NCBI GenBank assembly: GCA_023101885.1
Contig: JALPQD010000232.1
Coordinates: 2,074,618-2,138,617, forward strand
Direction: 5' to 3'
Length of the DNA stretch: 64,000 nt
DNA from: Typhlomys cinereus
Taxonomy: Eukaryota; Chordata; Mammalia; Rodentia; Platacanthomyidae
The translations under genes were made by a program, and so were the position numbers. Below, one piece after another: positions 1-11,344 of this stretch. Under the pieces are notes generated by a model. That model was not told where the DNA came from. It made no database searches and worked only from the letters and a program-made list of their open reading frames with translations. Numbering within the stretch: the first letter of the stretch is position 1; every line of letters starts with the position of its first letter.

Positions 1-847
1 CAATCTCAAAATTCATATGGGAGCACAAAATGCCTAGAATAACATAAACAATCCTCATAAATAAAAACTGACACTGTAAATCTATATAAATAATGGTAGA
101 AGAGGAATAAATGGATAGAAACAAATATCCTAGTGTTAACCATGAAAGAGTGATAATATAATACTATCCAAATGCTCCTTTTTTAAACCCTAAGTTAAGA
201 AAAGCTCTCTCAGCTCAAATAAGTTGCATCCTATTATGATGGAAGAGAAAAGAGGCATAAAACCCACATCAGGTCAGAGGACAGAATGTCAGCAAACCTG
301 GAATACTATGCCCTAATTAGTCCACTCAAGATTTTATTCCATACTACCAAGGCTAAGGAAACGTTGGTGAGGAGGAAGTGGTAAGACTGTAAGGGTCTAA
401 AGGCAGGATGAAATACTCCTGACCAACACACTTCAGCTAAGTCAGTGCAATGACAATTTCCACCACCAGATCCACACAGTGGTTGTCTCAAGGATTCCTC
501 AAAGTTCCCTCAAGGATTAACTAGGTATTAGAAGAAACATCTGCTCTTAGAAAGTGTCTCAGGGGCAGATTCAGGACAAAGGAAGAGGAACCTCCCCACT
601 TAGAACGTTACCTAATGAAGAGCCACATAAAGTTTAATAGAAATCTGACTTCCTTACCAACACAGGCATCCCAAAGGGAGTCCTGTGATACACACAAACA
701 GAGGGCCAGGAATGGGGGGACAGGATCAGTGAAGGATAGGGAGAATGGTATGCAGATGGGGAGGGTGGGAGAAGAAGAAAGTGGATTGAAATGGTATCAA
801 GGCAAAGATATAATCCTACATTGTAAATAAATAAATGAATAAAAAAT
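1..847 (+). mobile_element. LINE-1 fragment: ORF2 scrap fused to 3' UTR (internally deleted)
   Basis: Positions 1-69 match the ORF2 segment that also occurs, reverse-complemented, near 26880-26940 in this window. At about 70 the sequence jumps directly into L1 3' UTR sequence that is also present near 38290-38820 and 5476-5958. Roughly the last third of ORF2 is therefore missing. The element ends in an A/T-rich tail made of AAAT-type units at 825-847. The window edge cuts the 5' side, so the original length is unknown. No usable reading frame remains. Confidence 0.75.
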
Positions 848-871
848 TCAAGAAAGAATATAATAACTTGT

Positions 872-958
872 GTTAAATTGTCATCATGGTGAAAAGATAC
901 CTGACATGAACAATTGAAAAAGGAAATTTTACTCTTTGATATGGCTTGTTTCAAATAA
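872..958 (-). mobile_element. MaLR-type LTR fragment (MTD-like), reverse
   Basis: This short stretch resembles the reverse complement of the 3' part of a rodent MTD-like LTR, the region around the polyadenylation signal that reads as a gap-rich 'aatacctgac...aacaattgaaaaagg' on this strand. It lies directly beside a forward-oriented LTR of the same kind, so the pair may be remnants of two insertions or of a rearrangement. Confidence 0.4.
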
Positions 959-961
959 AGC

Positions 962-1484
962 TGTGATGGTTATACTTGAATTCAAATTAATATGATTCAG
1001 AATTATCTAAGGGGCAAATCTTTGCTCATATCTGTGGGGACATGTCCAGGGAGGTTTACCTGAATGACTGTCCTAAATATAAATATACGTGGTGCCTTCC
1101 CATGGGCTGGGATTCCAGAGTAAATAAGGAAAAGGAGAGTATGGAACTGATAAATATTCATCTCTCTCTGCTTTCTGAGTAAAGGCACAGTGCAACCAAT
1201 CACCTAACATTCTTGCCACCAAACTAGAACTGTCTTCACCAGCATATATTAATATATTTTTTCTTTTTCTTTTTCTACTTTTACAAGCATATTGGATATT
1301 CATCCTAGCTGTCCTCCCTCTCCCCTCCCCTTCATCCCCTTTCTTCCCTTCACCATTCTACTCCCTACCATACTTTTTTTTTTTTTGGCCATGATGATTA
1401 AACATTGAGTCAAAATAAATGTTTCCTTAAATTGTTCTGCACAGATTATTTTTGTCACAAAAATTATAGAGAAACAAATATACA
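962..1484 (+). mobile_element. ERVL-MaLR LTR, MTD-like, split by an L1 tail
   Basis: The sequence starts with TGTGATGGTTA and ends with ATACA, the usual TG...CA limits of an LTR. In between it carries the features of rodent MTD-type LTRs: a CTGGGATTCCAGAGTAAATAA-type segment, a CATCTCTCTCTGCTTTCTGA-type segment and an AAAATAAA polyadenylation signal near 1413. It is a solo LTR with no coding capacity. Between about 1246 and 1390 it is interrupted by a pyrimidine-rich segment read as the tail of a reverse L1. Confidence 0.65.
1246..1388 (-). mobile_element. Reverse L1 3' tail inserted in LTR
   Basis: A T-rich run followed by CCCTCCC/CCCCTTC-rich sequence, ending in a run of 13 T at 1374-1386, interrupts the LTR around it. 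Such pyrimidine-rich blocks are the reverse complement of the G/A-rich end of L1 3' UTRs elsewhere in this window (2790-2890, 24640-24780). The exact edges and the TSD are not clear. Confidence 0.4.
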
Positions 1485-2373
1485 TGGTCATTTGGTCCTG
1501 AAGGCAGGTCAGAAGCATCATAGCCAAGGGAGCATGTACCACAGGATACTCACTTCATGATCCCTAAGAATCAGAGATGATGAGGAACACGGGACACTAT
1601 TCAGCCTTCAGTGACAGATCTCTAACAGTCTAGTTCTTCCAACCAAGCCTCATCTCCTAATAGCTTGTGTAATTATAAATTCATCCATAACTTAATACTG
1701 TATTGCTTAGAGTGAATTTCCTCATGATCTGATCACCTGTTTACTCAGCCTTCAATAAAAGATAATCCTTTTGGAGGAAATTTCGTATATAACCCTAAAC
1801 AACACTAAACTTATTTGAGAAAGGAGCCAAGTTAGAACTTGGAATTATGAATGGAAATTGTCACAGTCTTTGCAGTGTTGCTTTAATGGGACAATTCAAG
1901 AATGAAGAAAAAGAGGACAGTATAAAAAAAGCTGCAATGGGATAGGATGTTTTACATAGCCCTAATCTTGACCTGTTTTTCCCAAGGGAAAGCTGGATAA
2001 TAACACTCCATCAGTAGGTTCCAAGAAAATGGAGGAGGCTGTGCATTTCAATATAGCACACAGGTACTCTGAAGGGAAGTTAAAATCAAGCCAAAACTAT
2101 TTTATCTAGAAGAACGAGGTAGACAGAACTTCACTCAATCCATGTCTCACTCCAGCTTTGAGGTAGAATGGCTTTACCAAGCCACATCCCCTGTTGCAGC
2201 TTTCCTGGTCCAGAAACTGTATTATGTTGTGGCTTTGTGCTCTGAAATGCAGCCATTCTCCATAGAAAACGGCAGAGAAACAATGAACCAAAAATAAGAC
2301 CAAATGGGACTACGGATCTGGTTTGACTGTCAAAAGAGTTTTGACTAGTAATCAAAAGCTAAAGAGTAGAGTC
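1485..2373. other. Unassigned AT-rich sequence
   Basis: I see no recognisable gene, repeat family or strong regulatory signature here. Short open frames occur on both strands but have no motif or splice context. Confidence 0.5.
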
Positions 2374-2960
2374 TAAAGATTGTAGCAATCCAGAACTTCA
2401 GAGACTCTATATCAACCACCTGGAACTAGGCCAGCCTAATCTCTCCCTATCCTGAAGCTCAGGGAAATTTGCGCAAGAGGGGGTGGTAAGATTGTAAGAG
2501 CGCGAGGATGGGAGGAGCAATGATTTGCATGATACTCCACACAAGTTAGGGCTGAAGCAATCATAATTGGACTTTGCATGCCCTGCGCAATGTCCAACAC
2601 ACTATTGACCCCACAAAGTCTAGCATTTGCTAAAGGGAGCAGGATCCTTGGAGGCAAGGGATTGACAGCCACAATAGTGTTCTTATGCTTAAGGGGAACA
2701 TAAGAAAGGGTTCTGGGAAATGCCACTGGGTCTTTGCACCTCATTGGAGAGGAGGACCCAGAGGAGAGTTTGGTATGCACATTAAAGGATGCTCTGGGGA
2801 TGGGAGGGGGAGGCACTGGGGGATGGGGAGGAAGAGATGAGGGGAGGGGGGCACAGGGCGGTGGGAGGTTGAAGGGAGGGAGGGGACCGGTATACCAGTT
2901 AAGTTTGTAAGAGTGCAAATTAAAAAAAAAAAAAGAAAAAAAAATAAAGATTGTAGCAAT
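2374..2960 (+). mobile_element. Recent 5'-truncated L1 (3' UTR only) with perfect 16-bp TSD
   Basis: The direct repeat TAAAGATTGTAGCAAT occurs at 2374-2389 and again at 2945-2960 and encloses about 555 bp. The enclosed sequence matches, base for base over long stretches, the reverse complement of the 3' UTR of the reverse L1 at 24618-25160. It ends with a G-rich block and an A-rich tail at 2920-2944. The long identical TSD, intact tail and severe 5' truncation are the hallmarks of target-primed reverse transcription by L1. The 160-codon reverse reading frame across this region is a by-product of pyrimidine-rich sequence and is not a gene. Confidence 0.9.
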
Positions 2961-2984
2961 GCTTGTGCTGGTTGTGTTTTAAGA

Positions 2985-3244
2985 AGGAGTAGTAAGATTC
3001 AAGGGTTAAGATTCTGCCTCAAAAGCAGTAAGTCCTGAGTTCAGATCCCAGGTCCCACATAAAAAAGCCAGGTGGAAATGGTAGCACATGCACTTCCAGC
3101 CCTGGTGGGCAGAGCCTGGGAAATCTCAGAGCTAAGCAAGTACGCAGTAGATGCAATCCGAGATGATTCCAGAATTCACCTCCAGAAGTCACCCTTGGTC
3201 CTCCACAGGGACACAGAGTACCGTCTGATACACACACACAAACC

Positions 3245-3285
<41 letters not shown>

Positions 3286-3310
3286 CACACACACACACAT
3301 ACACACACAC

Positions 3311-3349
<39 letters not shown>

Positions 3350-3352
3350 ATA
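2985..3352 (+). mobile_element. tRNA-derived SINE (B2/ID-superfamily) with microsatellite tail
   Basis: The tRNA-related head contains an A-box-like AAGGGTTAAGATTCTG and a B-box-like GAGTTCAGATCCCAG. The body holds the CTTGGTCC..CACAGGGACACA segment shared with the copies at 31684 and 9232. The tail has expanded into a GACA array (3243-3285), a CA run and a TAAA array (3311-3352). Reverse reading frames rich in Cys, Val and Ser here are translations of the microsatellite. Confidence 0.8.
3243..3352. repeat. Compound microsatellite (GACA)n-(CA)n-(TAAA)n
   Basis: There are about ten perfect GACA/CAGA units, then about ten CA units with a CATACA interruption, then about ten TAAA units. It has grown at the 3' end of the SINE. 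Confidence 0.95.
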
Positions 3353-4110
3353 TAAAAAGTATGGTAAATAAACAATGAGATGGTGAACATGCATGTTTGG
3401 ACTGTCAAATTTGAGTGAGAGGTTCACCTGGCCTGGGAGTGTGTGCAGAATTCGTTACACTTTGCAACTCTTCTGGGATATTAAAATCTTTATTGGGTGA
3501 TTTTCATTGAAGAGTTTACTCCCAAAGGAGACTGCAGCACAGTAGTAGTTATTTTCTTTTTGTGTGTCAAATATCTGACAGAACCAAGTGACAGAACGAT
3601 TTATCATAGTGGCTGGGTTCAGAGGATTTCATGCATCATGTAGAGATTGTGATGGAACAGAGCAGTTCACATCATTGGAAGACAGAAAACAGAGAAAGGG
3701 GAGAATACAGGCAGAGGCCAGGGTAAAATATAGCTTGGGACACTCTCAACTGCACTTGAACCTCTTGTAATGGAATCTATCCATTATGAATTAATCCATT
3801 CATTAGATCACAGTCCTTGTGACATAGCGGTCTGAAAAGACACCCTCACTCAGAGGTGTGCCTTAGTAATTTAGCAGGTGATTTGTAACTCAATTAAAAA
3901 TTAACTAGTACATATGCCAAAGGTATGTTAGCTGAAATTTGGAGACTTATACTCTCCTGTAGACAGAAAATACATAAAATAGTCAATAAACTAAAACTCT
4001 ATTTAAAAAGGTAGAAGGAAAAATAGCATTTATAGATATCAAGAGAAGAAAATTTCAGAAAAAAAAACTCATTAGAAACTACAGAGAAAATAGGCAAGTT
4101 AAAGGAGGGA
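3353..4110. other. Unassigned sequence
   Basis: No repeat family or gene is recognised. Composition is that of bulk rodent non-coding DNA. Confidence 0.5.
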
Positions 4111-4253
4111 CATTACTTTTCTCTGTTTTGTCCTTATGAGGTCCGCTAACTATCCTGACACTGCCAGTAAAACATGTCATGTTGACAATTATTTTACTGA
4201 CAGTGTCAGGATAGTTAGCGGACCTCATAAGGACAAAACAGAGTAAAGAAATG
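4111..4253. repeat. Long near-perfect inverted repeat (hairpin, about 63-bp arms)
   Basis: The left arm 4111-4173 and the reverse complement of the right arm 4191-4253 agree at about 59 of 63 positions, including an uninterrupted identical core of over 40 bp. The loop is only 17 nt (4174-4190). The arms contain CpG dinucleotides (GGTCCGCTAAC), which is uncommon in the neighbourhood. No coding content is present. The shape fits a palindromic MITE or a replication template-switch product. The right outer end reads CAAAACAGAGTA, similar to the ends of the palindrome at 53166-53230. Confidence 0.9.
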
Positions 4254-5465
4254 ACCATCCATACATACTTTTGTAGTGTTGGGAGGAACATAGATTCTGA
4301 AATTGGATTATCCAAGTCCAAACATTAATTTTGTCTCATACCAACCCTGTAACTTTAAACAGTTTGACCCATCTTCCTACCTGAGTGCAACAGGACTAAT
4401 TGTCCGATGTGTGACTTGTGTTTGTCACCCCAAATGATGATCAGGCTATGGTTGGAAAATTGCTTGAACTCAGGCCCTGAATGGGCAAATAAAGAATTAC
4501 AAATGGCATTTGTCTTCCTATCTTTTTCTATGGCTGTGCTAAAATTGTCCTGATGAAAGAAACGCAAGGGAAAGGGTGGCGTGTGTGTTCTCGTTTACAG
4601 TTCATAAGTAGACTCCCTCACAATGGAGAAGTAATAGTGGCAAGAATTGTGGTAGAGCTTCCCACTGCATCAAGAGAGCAATGAAAGTATGCCAGGGATC
4701 GATTTCCTTTCTCCATTTATACCATCTAGGATTCTTGCCAGCTCACAGGGTGTGAGCTGATCATTCTACATCTCCATTAATCTAACCAAGAAAATTTACT
4801 ACAGTGTCTCCCTCCTACCCCGCCCAACCCCAACCCATCTCCCAGATGTCTCTAGATTTTGTCAAGTTCATTATTAACACTAATCCACACAATGATCATA
4901 TACTAATAATTACATTATAACTTTCCATAAATATCATGTATCAAGAGTGTATTAAATATTAGCTAATGAAATCAGGATTTCATATGAGAAATTTGACCAT
5001 GGAAAGCACACTAGATTCATTTCCTTTTCTTGTTTGCATTAGTTATTGAGAAAATTCATAATATATTTTGGAATTAGGTATCTCTCTTTAAAATATTTTA
5101 ATGGGGACTAGAATTCCACTTAACTTTTTTAAAGGATTGATTTCTTTTAAAATTAATAAATTTGGTGCAAGTGATTAGAATTCTGTCACCATCTTTTCTC
5201 CCTTTAATTTCCCAATCAAAGGAAACTACTCTGAATTCCCTTTAGCAAAATTTCAAAGTTGTTTCAGTCAGCTTGCTATACTTGCTGTTTTTAAACCCAC
5301 ATATGAATGAGCATGATTCTCCTAATTGATTAAAGAAGCCTATATCAGTAAGAACTGAATTTTGACTGTAAATATATAAATATGCATCATTAGCAAAAAG
5401 AATCATAGGAGAGAAAATAGTAGTACTTGACATGTATTCATAAGAAGAATTTTAGTACAAAAAAA
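4254..5465. other. Unassigned AT-rich sequence
   Basis: I see no recognisable gene or interspersed repeat in this 1.2-kb stretch. Confidence 0.45.
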
Positions 5466-5968
5466 GTTCATTCTTTTCAGAGAACCTTGTGGAAGAGGGG
5501 GCAATAAGAAGGTGGAAGCCTAAAGAAATACTCCTGACCAACACACTCCAGCCAAGACAGGACTGGTATACCCTAAAAGTCACTGCGATGAGAACTTCTA
5601 CCACCAGATCTACAATGGCCAAATTATCAACATTCCTCAAGAACTAATTAGGATCTTAGAAGAAACAACTTCTCTTAGTGAATGTCTGTGGCGAAAGCTC
5701 TGGACAAGGGAAGAGGAACCTCTCCACTTACAAATTTACCCATTGAAGAGCCACATAAAGTTCAACAGAAATCTGACTCCCATACCAACATAGGGAGTCC
5801 TGTGATACACACAAGCAGAGGGACAGGAGGGGTGAGGATATGGAACAAGGAAAGATGGGTGAAGGGAGGGAAGGATAGAAGATCAGGGACATGGGGTTGG
5901 GGATTAGGGAAAATACATAAACCCAGTTTCTAAACAAATAAATTAATTAAAAAAGAATGTTTATTCTT
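5466..5968 (+). mobile_element. 5'-truncated L1 (3' UTR only)
   Basis: The sequence matches the L1 3' UTR seen at 420-830 and 38570-38800, including the segments GAGGAACCT..CCACTTA and GGGAGTCCTGTGATACACAC. It ends in AAATAAATTAATTAAAAAAG. Near-identical 10-mers flank it: GTTCATTCTT at 5466-5475 and GTTTATTCTT at 5959-5968 (9 of 10), a plausible TSD. No ORF2 sequence is included. Confidence 0.8.
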
Positions 5969-6257
5969 ATGGTTGTGCTATTTTATGTCCTCTATCTTCT
6001 TTCTCTGTGCCTAACTCCCCATTCTAAGAATAAGTATTTAGGTAAGAAACAAGTAAATAATTTACAAATATTTTATTCAATCACCTAACATTGGACACCA
6101 ATTTAAAAAAGACTGAAATAAAATGCAACTAAGCCCTTAATGAACTGAATTCTGGAAAACTGTGGCCTTTAAGTACTTGAATTCTCTGAGATTTTTTTTT
6201 TATCCTTAAAATTTCCTCCTTTAAATTACACTAGATTGAAGTGAGTTTTTACTACTT

Positions 6258-6662
6258 ATTGCACATGCTGGTTGCTGTAGCAAAATACCTACTGGTGCAA
6301 CTTAAGGGGAAAGGGTTTAATTAGATCACAAGTGATCTAATTCCAGGTTACAATCCTCATTGTGAGAAAGCCACAGAGGAGGAGCTTGATGAAGCTCCTC
6401 ATATCACATTCACAGTCAAGTAAAGGGAATGAATATCTGCCTCCTGCACTCAGCCTTTTCATTCCTATGTACCTCCAGATCCTCTGCCTTTGCAGTGTCT
6501 TTCTCACAATGGCCTAAATCTATGCACATCATTTATTGCAATCAAGGCAATGACTACAGGCATGACCAGAGGCCAATCTTAATCTAAAGAATATTTCTCA
6601 GGTGTATGTGGCCAGAGGCTTGCTCTCAGTGTAAGGTTGACAATTAATTGTGACCAACCCAC
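6258..6662 (-). mobile_element. ERVL-MaLR LTR, MTD-like, reverse
   Basis: The sequence reads as the reverse complement of an MTD-like LTR: GGTTGCTGTAGCAAAATACC, then AAGGGGAAAGGGTTTAATTAG, a cagtcaagtaaaggg-type middle, and GTTGACAATTAATTGTGACC at the right end, which is the inverted LTR start. It is a solo LTR without coding sequence. Two small local palindromes lie inside it (6321-6340 and 6377-6398). Confidence 0.65.
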
Positions 6663-7212
6663 CATCCTCTTTCTTTGTCTGGACTCTTATTGTCCAGTAG
6701 GCTGTTAAAGTTTGTTAAAAATGAGAGCAATTAACAGTTTTGTAAAGATCCATTAGTAACTTTCCATTTCTCTTAGAATAAACTTCAAACATTTTTTTTT
6801 GAATGGCTTCAGAAAAATCACTTTTCTGAATGTGGATACCCCATTTGTATTGTCAATCTCATTCGCTATACTCCATTCTCAAAGTTTATTCATAGTAAGT
6901 TTTATTTAGATTAACAGAATATTAATAGCTTTCTGGGCAAAGAGGCTTCATAGAGTCTTACTCCTTTCTTAGTTGGAAGACAAAAATCCATTCCAAAGTA
7001 AAATATACACATATTTTACGTCTCTAGTAAAATATGATCTTTTCAATACACTAAGTACATCACATAACATCATCCCACACATTACTCTGATAAACATCTG
7101 TTACATATATAATTGTTTATTTAATACCTATCTTCTCTCTGATACTATAAATACCATGAAGGCAGAAGTTTTGCTCTATAGGTATATCCCTGGCATAAAG
7201 TCACAGTAAGGT
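6663..7212. other. Unassigned AT-rich sequence
   Basis: No family recognised. The 78-codon frame at 6973-7209 is low-complexity and shows no motif. Confidence 0.45.
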
Positions 7213-7375
7213 TGTTAATGAAGGGATAAACAGAGATAGAGAGAGGAAGATGGAAGAGATGAAGGAAGGAAAGAAAAAAGTAAAAAGGAGGATGGGAAGG
7301 AAGGAGAGGGGAAGGAAGAAAAGGAAGGCAAAATAGAGGAAGGACTGAGGAAGGGAAGGAAATGAGAATAAAAGG
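7213..7375. repeat. Purine-rich (GGAA/GA) low-complexity tract
   Basis: The plus strand is almost pure A and G with GGAAG and GAAAG repeats. Such homopurine tracts are common and can form triplex DNA, but nothing more can be inferred here. Confidence 0.85.
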
Positions 7376-8802
7376 AATATAGAAATGATTTTCTAGGGTC
7401 TGCTATGTGGTTATTATAAACTTTTCCTTGACATTAAGTAAATAATAAATGTTTGTCTTAATCCCAGAATGATCCTTGATATTAGTGGACCAGAGTTCTA
7501 ACTATGTACCGTGAATAGGTAGAAAATCCACTATATCACAAATTTCTGACTACAGCAATCATTTTTCACCCTATTTGCTTTACAACTGCCTTGCTTCGCC
7601 ATACTTTCACTTGGAATGCCTCATAAAAATATAAAAATGTTCATTCCTTTTAAATCAAGTGAAAATACACTTTAATTTTATCACGAGTTGCAGTCCCACC
7701 TTTCTTTATTAGCCTGATTTGATGGATTATATTACCAGTTTGCTAAATGTTTATTGCTATCTATGAAGAGATGAGAGAATGTCTCTCCAGGAAATCTTTT
7801 GTTTTGAAATAATGAGAAAATTGTTCATAACAATTAAGACTAAACTCTTCTCCCTGAACTTTTTCAGGATTTATCCAAATGCCTTTAAAATTGACATGTA
7901 TTTTAGAATAGCTCATTTAGTCTGAGACCATAGAGTAGTGCTGTGGTATTGTGTCCATGTTTTAGCTTTCTCAGATTTCGGCGATTCTGTATCATTGGTC
8001 AACTGAATAAATAAAATTAGCTCTACAGCAATAAGCAGCAGGAACTTCATGATATAGAGTAGAAAGAACCCAAACATAGGCTTTAATACTATGTCTTAAA
8101 ATGTATTAGAATTGACAAAATTACTTGCAAATAAATGTGATTCAAAATAAAGGAAGAGGGACAATGAATATAATGTTCTTTATAGGAAAAGGTACAAGGG
8201 GAGAAGCTAAACACAATTCATCATTTCTGTGCTACAGCTTCCTGCCCACATTTTTCATCTATGAAACATATGTCAGATTAAGTGGAATTAATTCCTTCTT
8301 TACTGTTGTTCCTTATAACGAATTGTATAAGAATAAGAAACACAATATTTGATTATAAATATAGAAATTGCAGAGACTCTGGTGCCATGTGCAAGTGACA
8401 CATTTTCAATTCACACTAAAATTGACCATTTTATGTTAAACAAATATTCTACATAGCCCAAGAAAGAGATGAGAAGCTTATGTTATAGATTTATTCAAAG
8501 AAAATTTATAAACTGTAATTCTCCAAGGAACGCAGCAACTCAGAAACAGACAATGAATTCTGCATTCTGTGTGAATTAGTAAGGACCATATGTTACAGGA
8601 TAAAAAGTCACTCAAAAGTAATAGACACACGAAGGATGGAAAGAGGGAGAGAGAAACAGGAAGGGAGAAAAGACTGAGTGATATAAAGTATATGAAGCTA
8701 TGTAAAAATATAATTGTACTCAGTCTTTTTACATATATTTGAAATAATGTATCTGGAATTTACCAAGATGAAAAGAGACATAAAAAGTGGTGAAATATAG
8801 AT

Positions 8803-8833
<31 letters not shown>

Positions 8834-9231
8834 CATTCAGCTCTGCAAGAGTAAAAATATAATCTTCTATTTAAAGATGACAGGAATATCTATGAAGTCA
8901 GGCAGAAGAACTCAAGGTTTCAGATTTTTTTCCCTTTTCTTTCTTAACTGAAGACTTTCTTTTTTAAAGTTTACATTGAGTGATAACATAATTAGTCAAG
9001 TTGGAAAATGCCAAATGAAAATGAAAAACTGAACACATGCTGCATATGAATGTCTTCTCAGGAGATTCTTGTAGATTCTTTTTTCTTGTCAAGCAGTGTA
9101 TGTCAGTGAATTGCACCTAAAGAAAGAAGAATATCAAATTGGTGGGACTGAAAATAATCAAAATATGCTCAGTGGTTCTCATGAATTGCAGAGGAAGGAA
9201 AAAGAGCTTTATGTTCATTAAAAGTTAAAAC
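7376..9231. other. Unassigned AT-rich sequence with a short (GA)n
   Basis: The only clear element is a GA-rich microsatellite at about 8799-8832. The rest shows no gene, splice pair or repeat family that I recognise. Confidence 0.45.
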
Positions 9232-9490
9232 TGGCACTGGGAAGATGAGTGAGGAATTAAATTCCTTGTCTAATAAGCAAAAGGATTTGAGTTCAGATGT
9301 CTAAATGCATGCAAAATTTCCAGATGGATATGACTGTGGCCTGAAACTCTGCCCTAGAAAGTGTAGCCTGGGAAAGCCCAAAGCAAACCAATAAGGACGC
9401 AGAGCAATCCAGGGTGATTTCCAATCACCTTTGGTCATTCACAGGCACTCATACTTAAGTGCCCTCTCATATACACACACAAAAAGAAGA
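9232..9490 (+). mobile_element. Old tRNA-derived SINE
   Basis: A diverged copy of the SINE also found at 2985 and 31684. It keeps GATTTGAGTTCAGATG (B-box region), AGTGTAGCCTGGGAAAG, CACCTTTGGTC..TCACAGGCACTC and a CACACACAAAAAG tail. Confidence 0.65.
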
Positions 9491-10458
9491 AAGAAAAAGA
9501 GAAGAAAACTGATCTTTTATTAGATATAAACTAAGAAATAATCATTATCATCTCGCTGTGTTTTCAAAACATAGCAAATTATTTTATAAATAACTATTAA
9601 TAAAAAGTCACTTTCAGTAAGTTATGCCTCAATTGAGAAATGACTTACCCCTAGAGACTCTTGATTATTGTTTTTATTTCCCTACCCAAAGTTAGAGGAG
9701 ATTATTCATTATTTCTTCTTGTATGCTAAAGAAAGCCTTAAAGATATTCACAAAAACTAAGAGGAAGGGAAAGCAATTTCAGCAGATTACATTCAGCACC
9801 GATCACATATTTCACTAAGAGACTCTACAGGATACAGGATGACTGTGGAGAAACCCACTATCTGTAATGACTAGCTTCCTATCCTTGCTTTCAATGCAGG
9901 ACAACTTCATTAAACAGTTCTTGAAACTCATGGTGAATGTGTTGGGGATTGGTTAGCAACCCATATCTCCTCTTGGATAATGAATCTGTTGTAGGACAGC
10001 ATGAATTTCAATTTTTCTGCTTTTCTTTTAAGGAGGAAGATCATTTCATTGTGAAGATGTAGAATGTGCTGTTTTCCCATTATTGTAATCCTCATTTTTT
10101 TCTCATTAGAATAGAATTTTCCTAGAATATTTTTCATAAGAAATGGGGAAGAGGAAAGAGCATTACATCTTGTTTGCTTATTTCTAGGTGACATTTGAGA
10201 AAAGTAAACTTCTTCATTTTGTTGTTGCTTCAATTAATTTTTCTTGTTTAAGCGAAATGGAGTTTAACAACACTAGGAAATAAAACTTATTTTCGTATTC
10301 AGCATTTGCCAGTTAATACAAAGTTTTATAAATCAAAGTATTTGTTATTGATAATTAATATACATATATTTCCTCTTTTTATATTTATCAATGAGATAGC
10401 ATCATACAGAAACTGTATGATTCTAAACTATCACATATAGATGAGGATTTCAAATTTC
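9491..10458. other. Unassigned AT-rich sequence
   Basis: No recognised element. The 101-codon reverse frame at 9928-10233 has no motif and no splice context. Confidence 0.45.
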
Positions 10459-10471
10459 AAATGTGTGACCT

Positions 10472-11344
10472 CGCCTATCACCCACACCTACTTATTGTCA
10501 TGGATCAACCTTGAAGCTCGACCCATGTGTACTTTAAAAGGCAGGCAGGAAAGTGAGCTCCTGGTCTCTTTCCTCAACTCATGTCCAGCTGCTGGCACAG
10601 ATCAACCTCACGGCTCTGTTGGTGCATGCTTTCAAATGCCAGAGAGAGCTGCAGGTCCCTCCTCCCTATCCACGTCTGGCTACCAGCTTGGATTGGCTTT
10701 GCTGTTGGGACCCTGCCCCAGTAGCCTCCATTTCCCAGTTAATCTCGCCCAGCTGCCGCACTACCCAACAAGCTCCAGTTTTCCTCCTGCAACACCCATT
10801 GCCCTGACTGATCATTAAAATAGTCTCCAAGAAATTAATAGAGGCTCAGACCCGCAAACTAACATCATACAAATGAAGACCTTAAGTATCTCACCATTCA
10901 ACAGAAGAGAATCTTTGTACCTAAACCTAAGATGTGTATCCTATTTTGTTTTCCTTTTAGCCTCAATTTATAGCTGCCACAGCATATACAAAGTTCCATA
11001 ACCCTTCAGGGTCTTAGCCAATCACCCCCCCTCATACCCCTAGCAATCTGCAAGCAGACAGATATCACTCAACTCCAACTCTTGACTACTGTTTTATCTT
11101 CTTAAAGCTGTTTACAACTTTTAATTCAAACCTAACCTAACAAACCCAGACACCAACTGTTTATCCTCCCATGTATAACTGGACCAAAACCCTATCACCT
11201 CCTCCCTCTTAAAAAAGCTAGGCTTACACACTCCTTGCACACCACAATAACATTAACCACAAAATAGCATCAAGCAACCCTAGACTGATTGTTTTCACAC
11301 AAGGCAAACAGTTACAATCAATGTCAAAGGGTAGTAAATCTATT
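10472..11344 (+). promoter_or_regulatory. L1 5' UTR (internal promoter region, degenerate)
   Basis: This stretch precedes ORF1 and matches, in scattered blocks, the 5' region of the L1 at 35345-36087. One shared block is the ATCTCACCATTCAACA segment at about 10890 and 35620. It is more GC-rich around 10600-10760 than its surroundings, as expected for an L1 promoter. The 125-codon open frame from 10441 lies in this UTR and is not a known L1 protein. Activity is unlikely given the age of the copy. Confidence 0.6.

Noticed and set aside
2436..2918. 160-codon Pro-rich reverse frame
   Set aside because: It is the complement of the G-rich L1 3' UTR within a TSD-bounded insertion.
3019..3427. Reverse reading frames with long Cys-Val/Ser-Val-Cys-Leu repeats
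   Set aside because: They are translations of the GACA, CA and TAAA microsatellites at the end of a SINE.
4111..4253. MicroRNA precursor
   Set aside because: The stem is long enough, but perfect long arms and lack of any expression or conservation evidence fit a palindromic transposon or inversion better.
10441..10818. 125-codon forward frame before L1 ORF1
   Set aside because: It spans the insertion boundary and the L1 5' UTR and has no known L1 protein match; GC-rich UTR sequence is open by chance.
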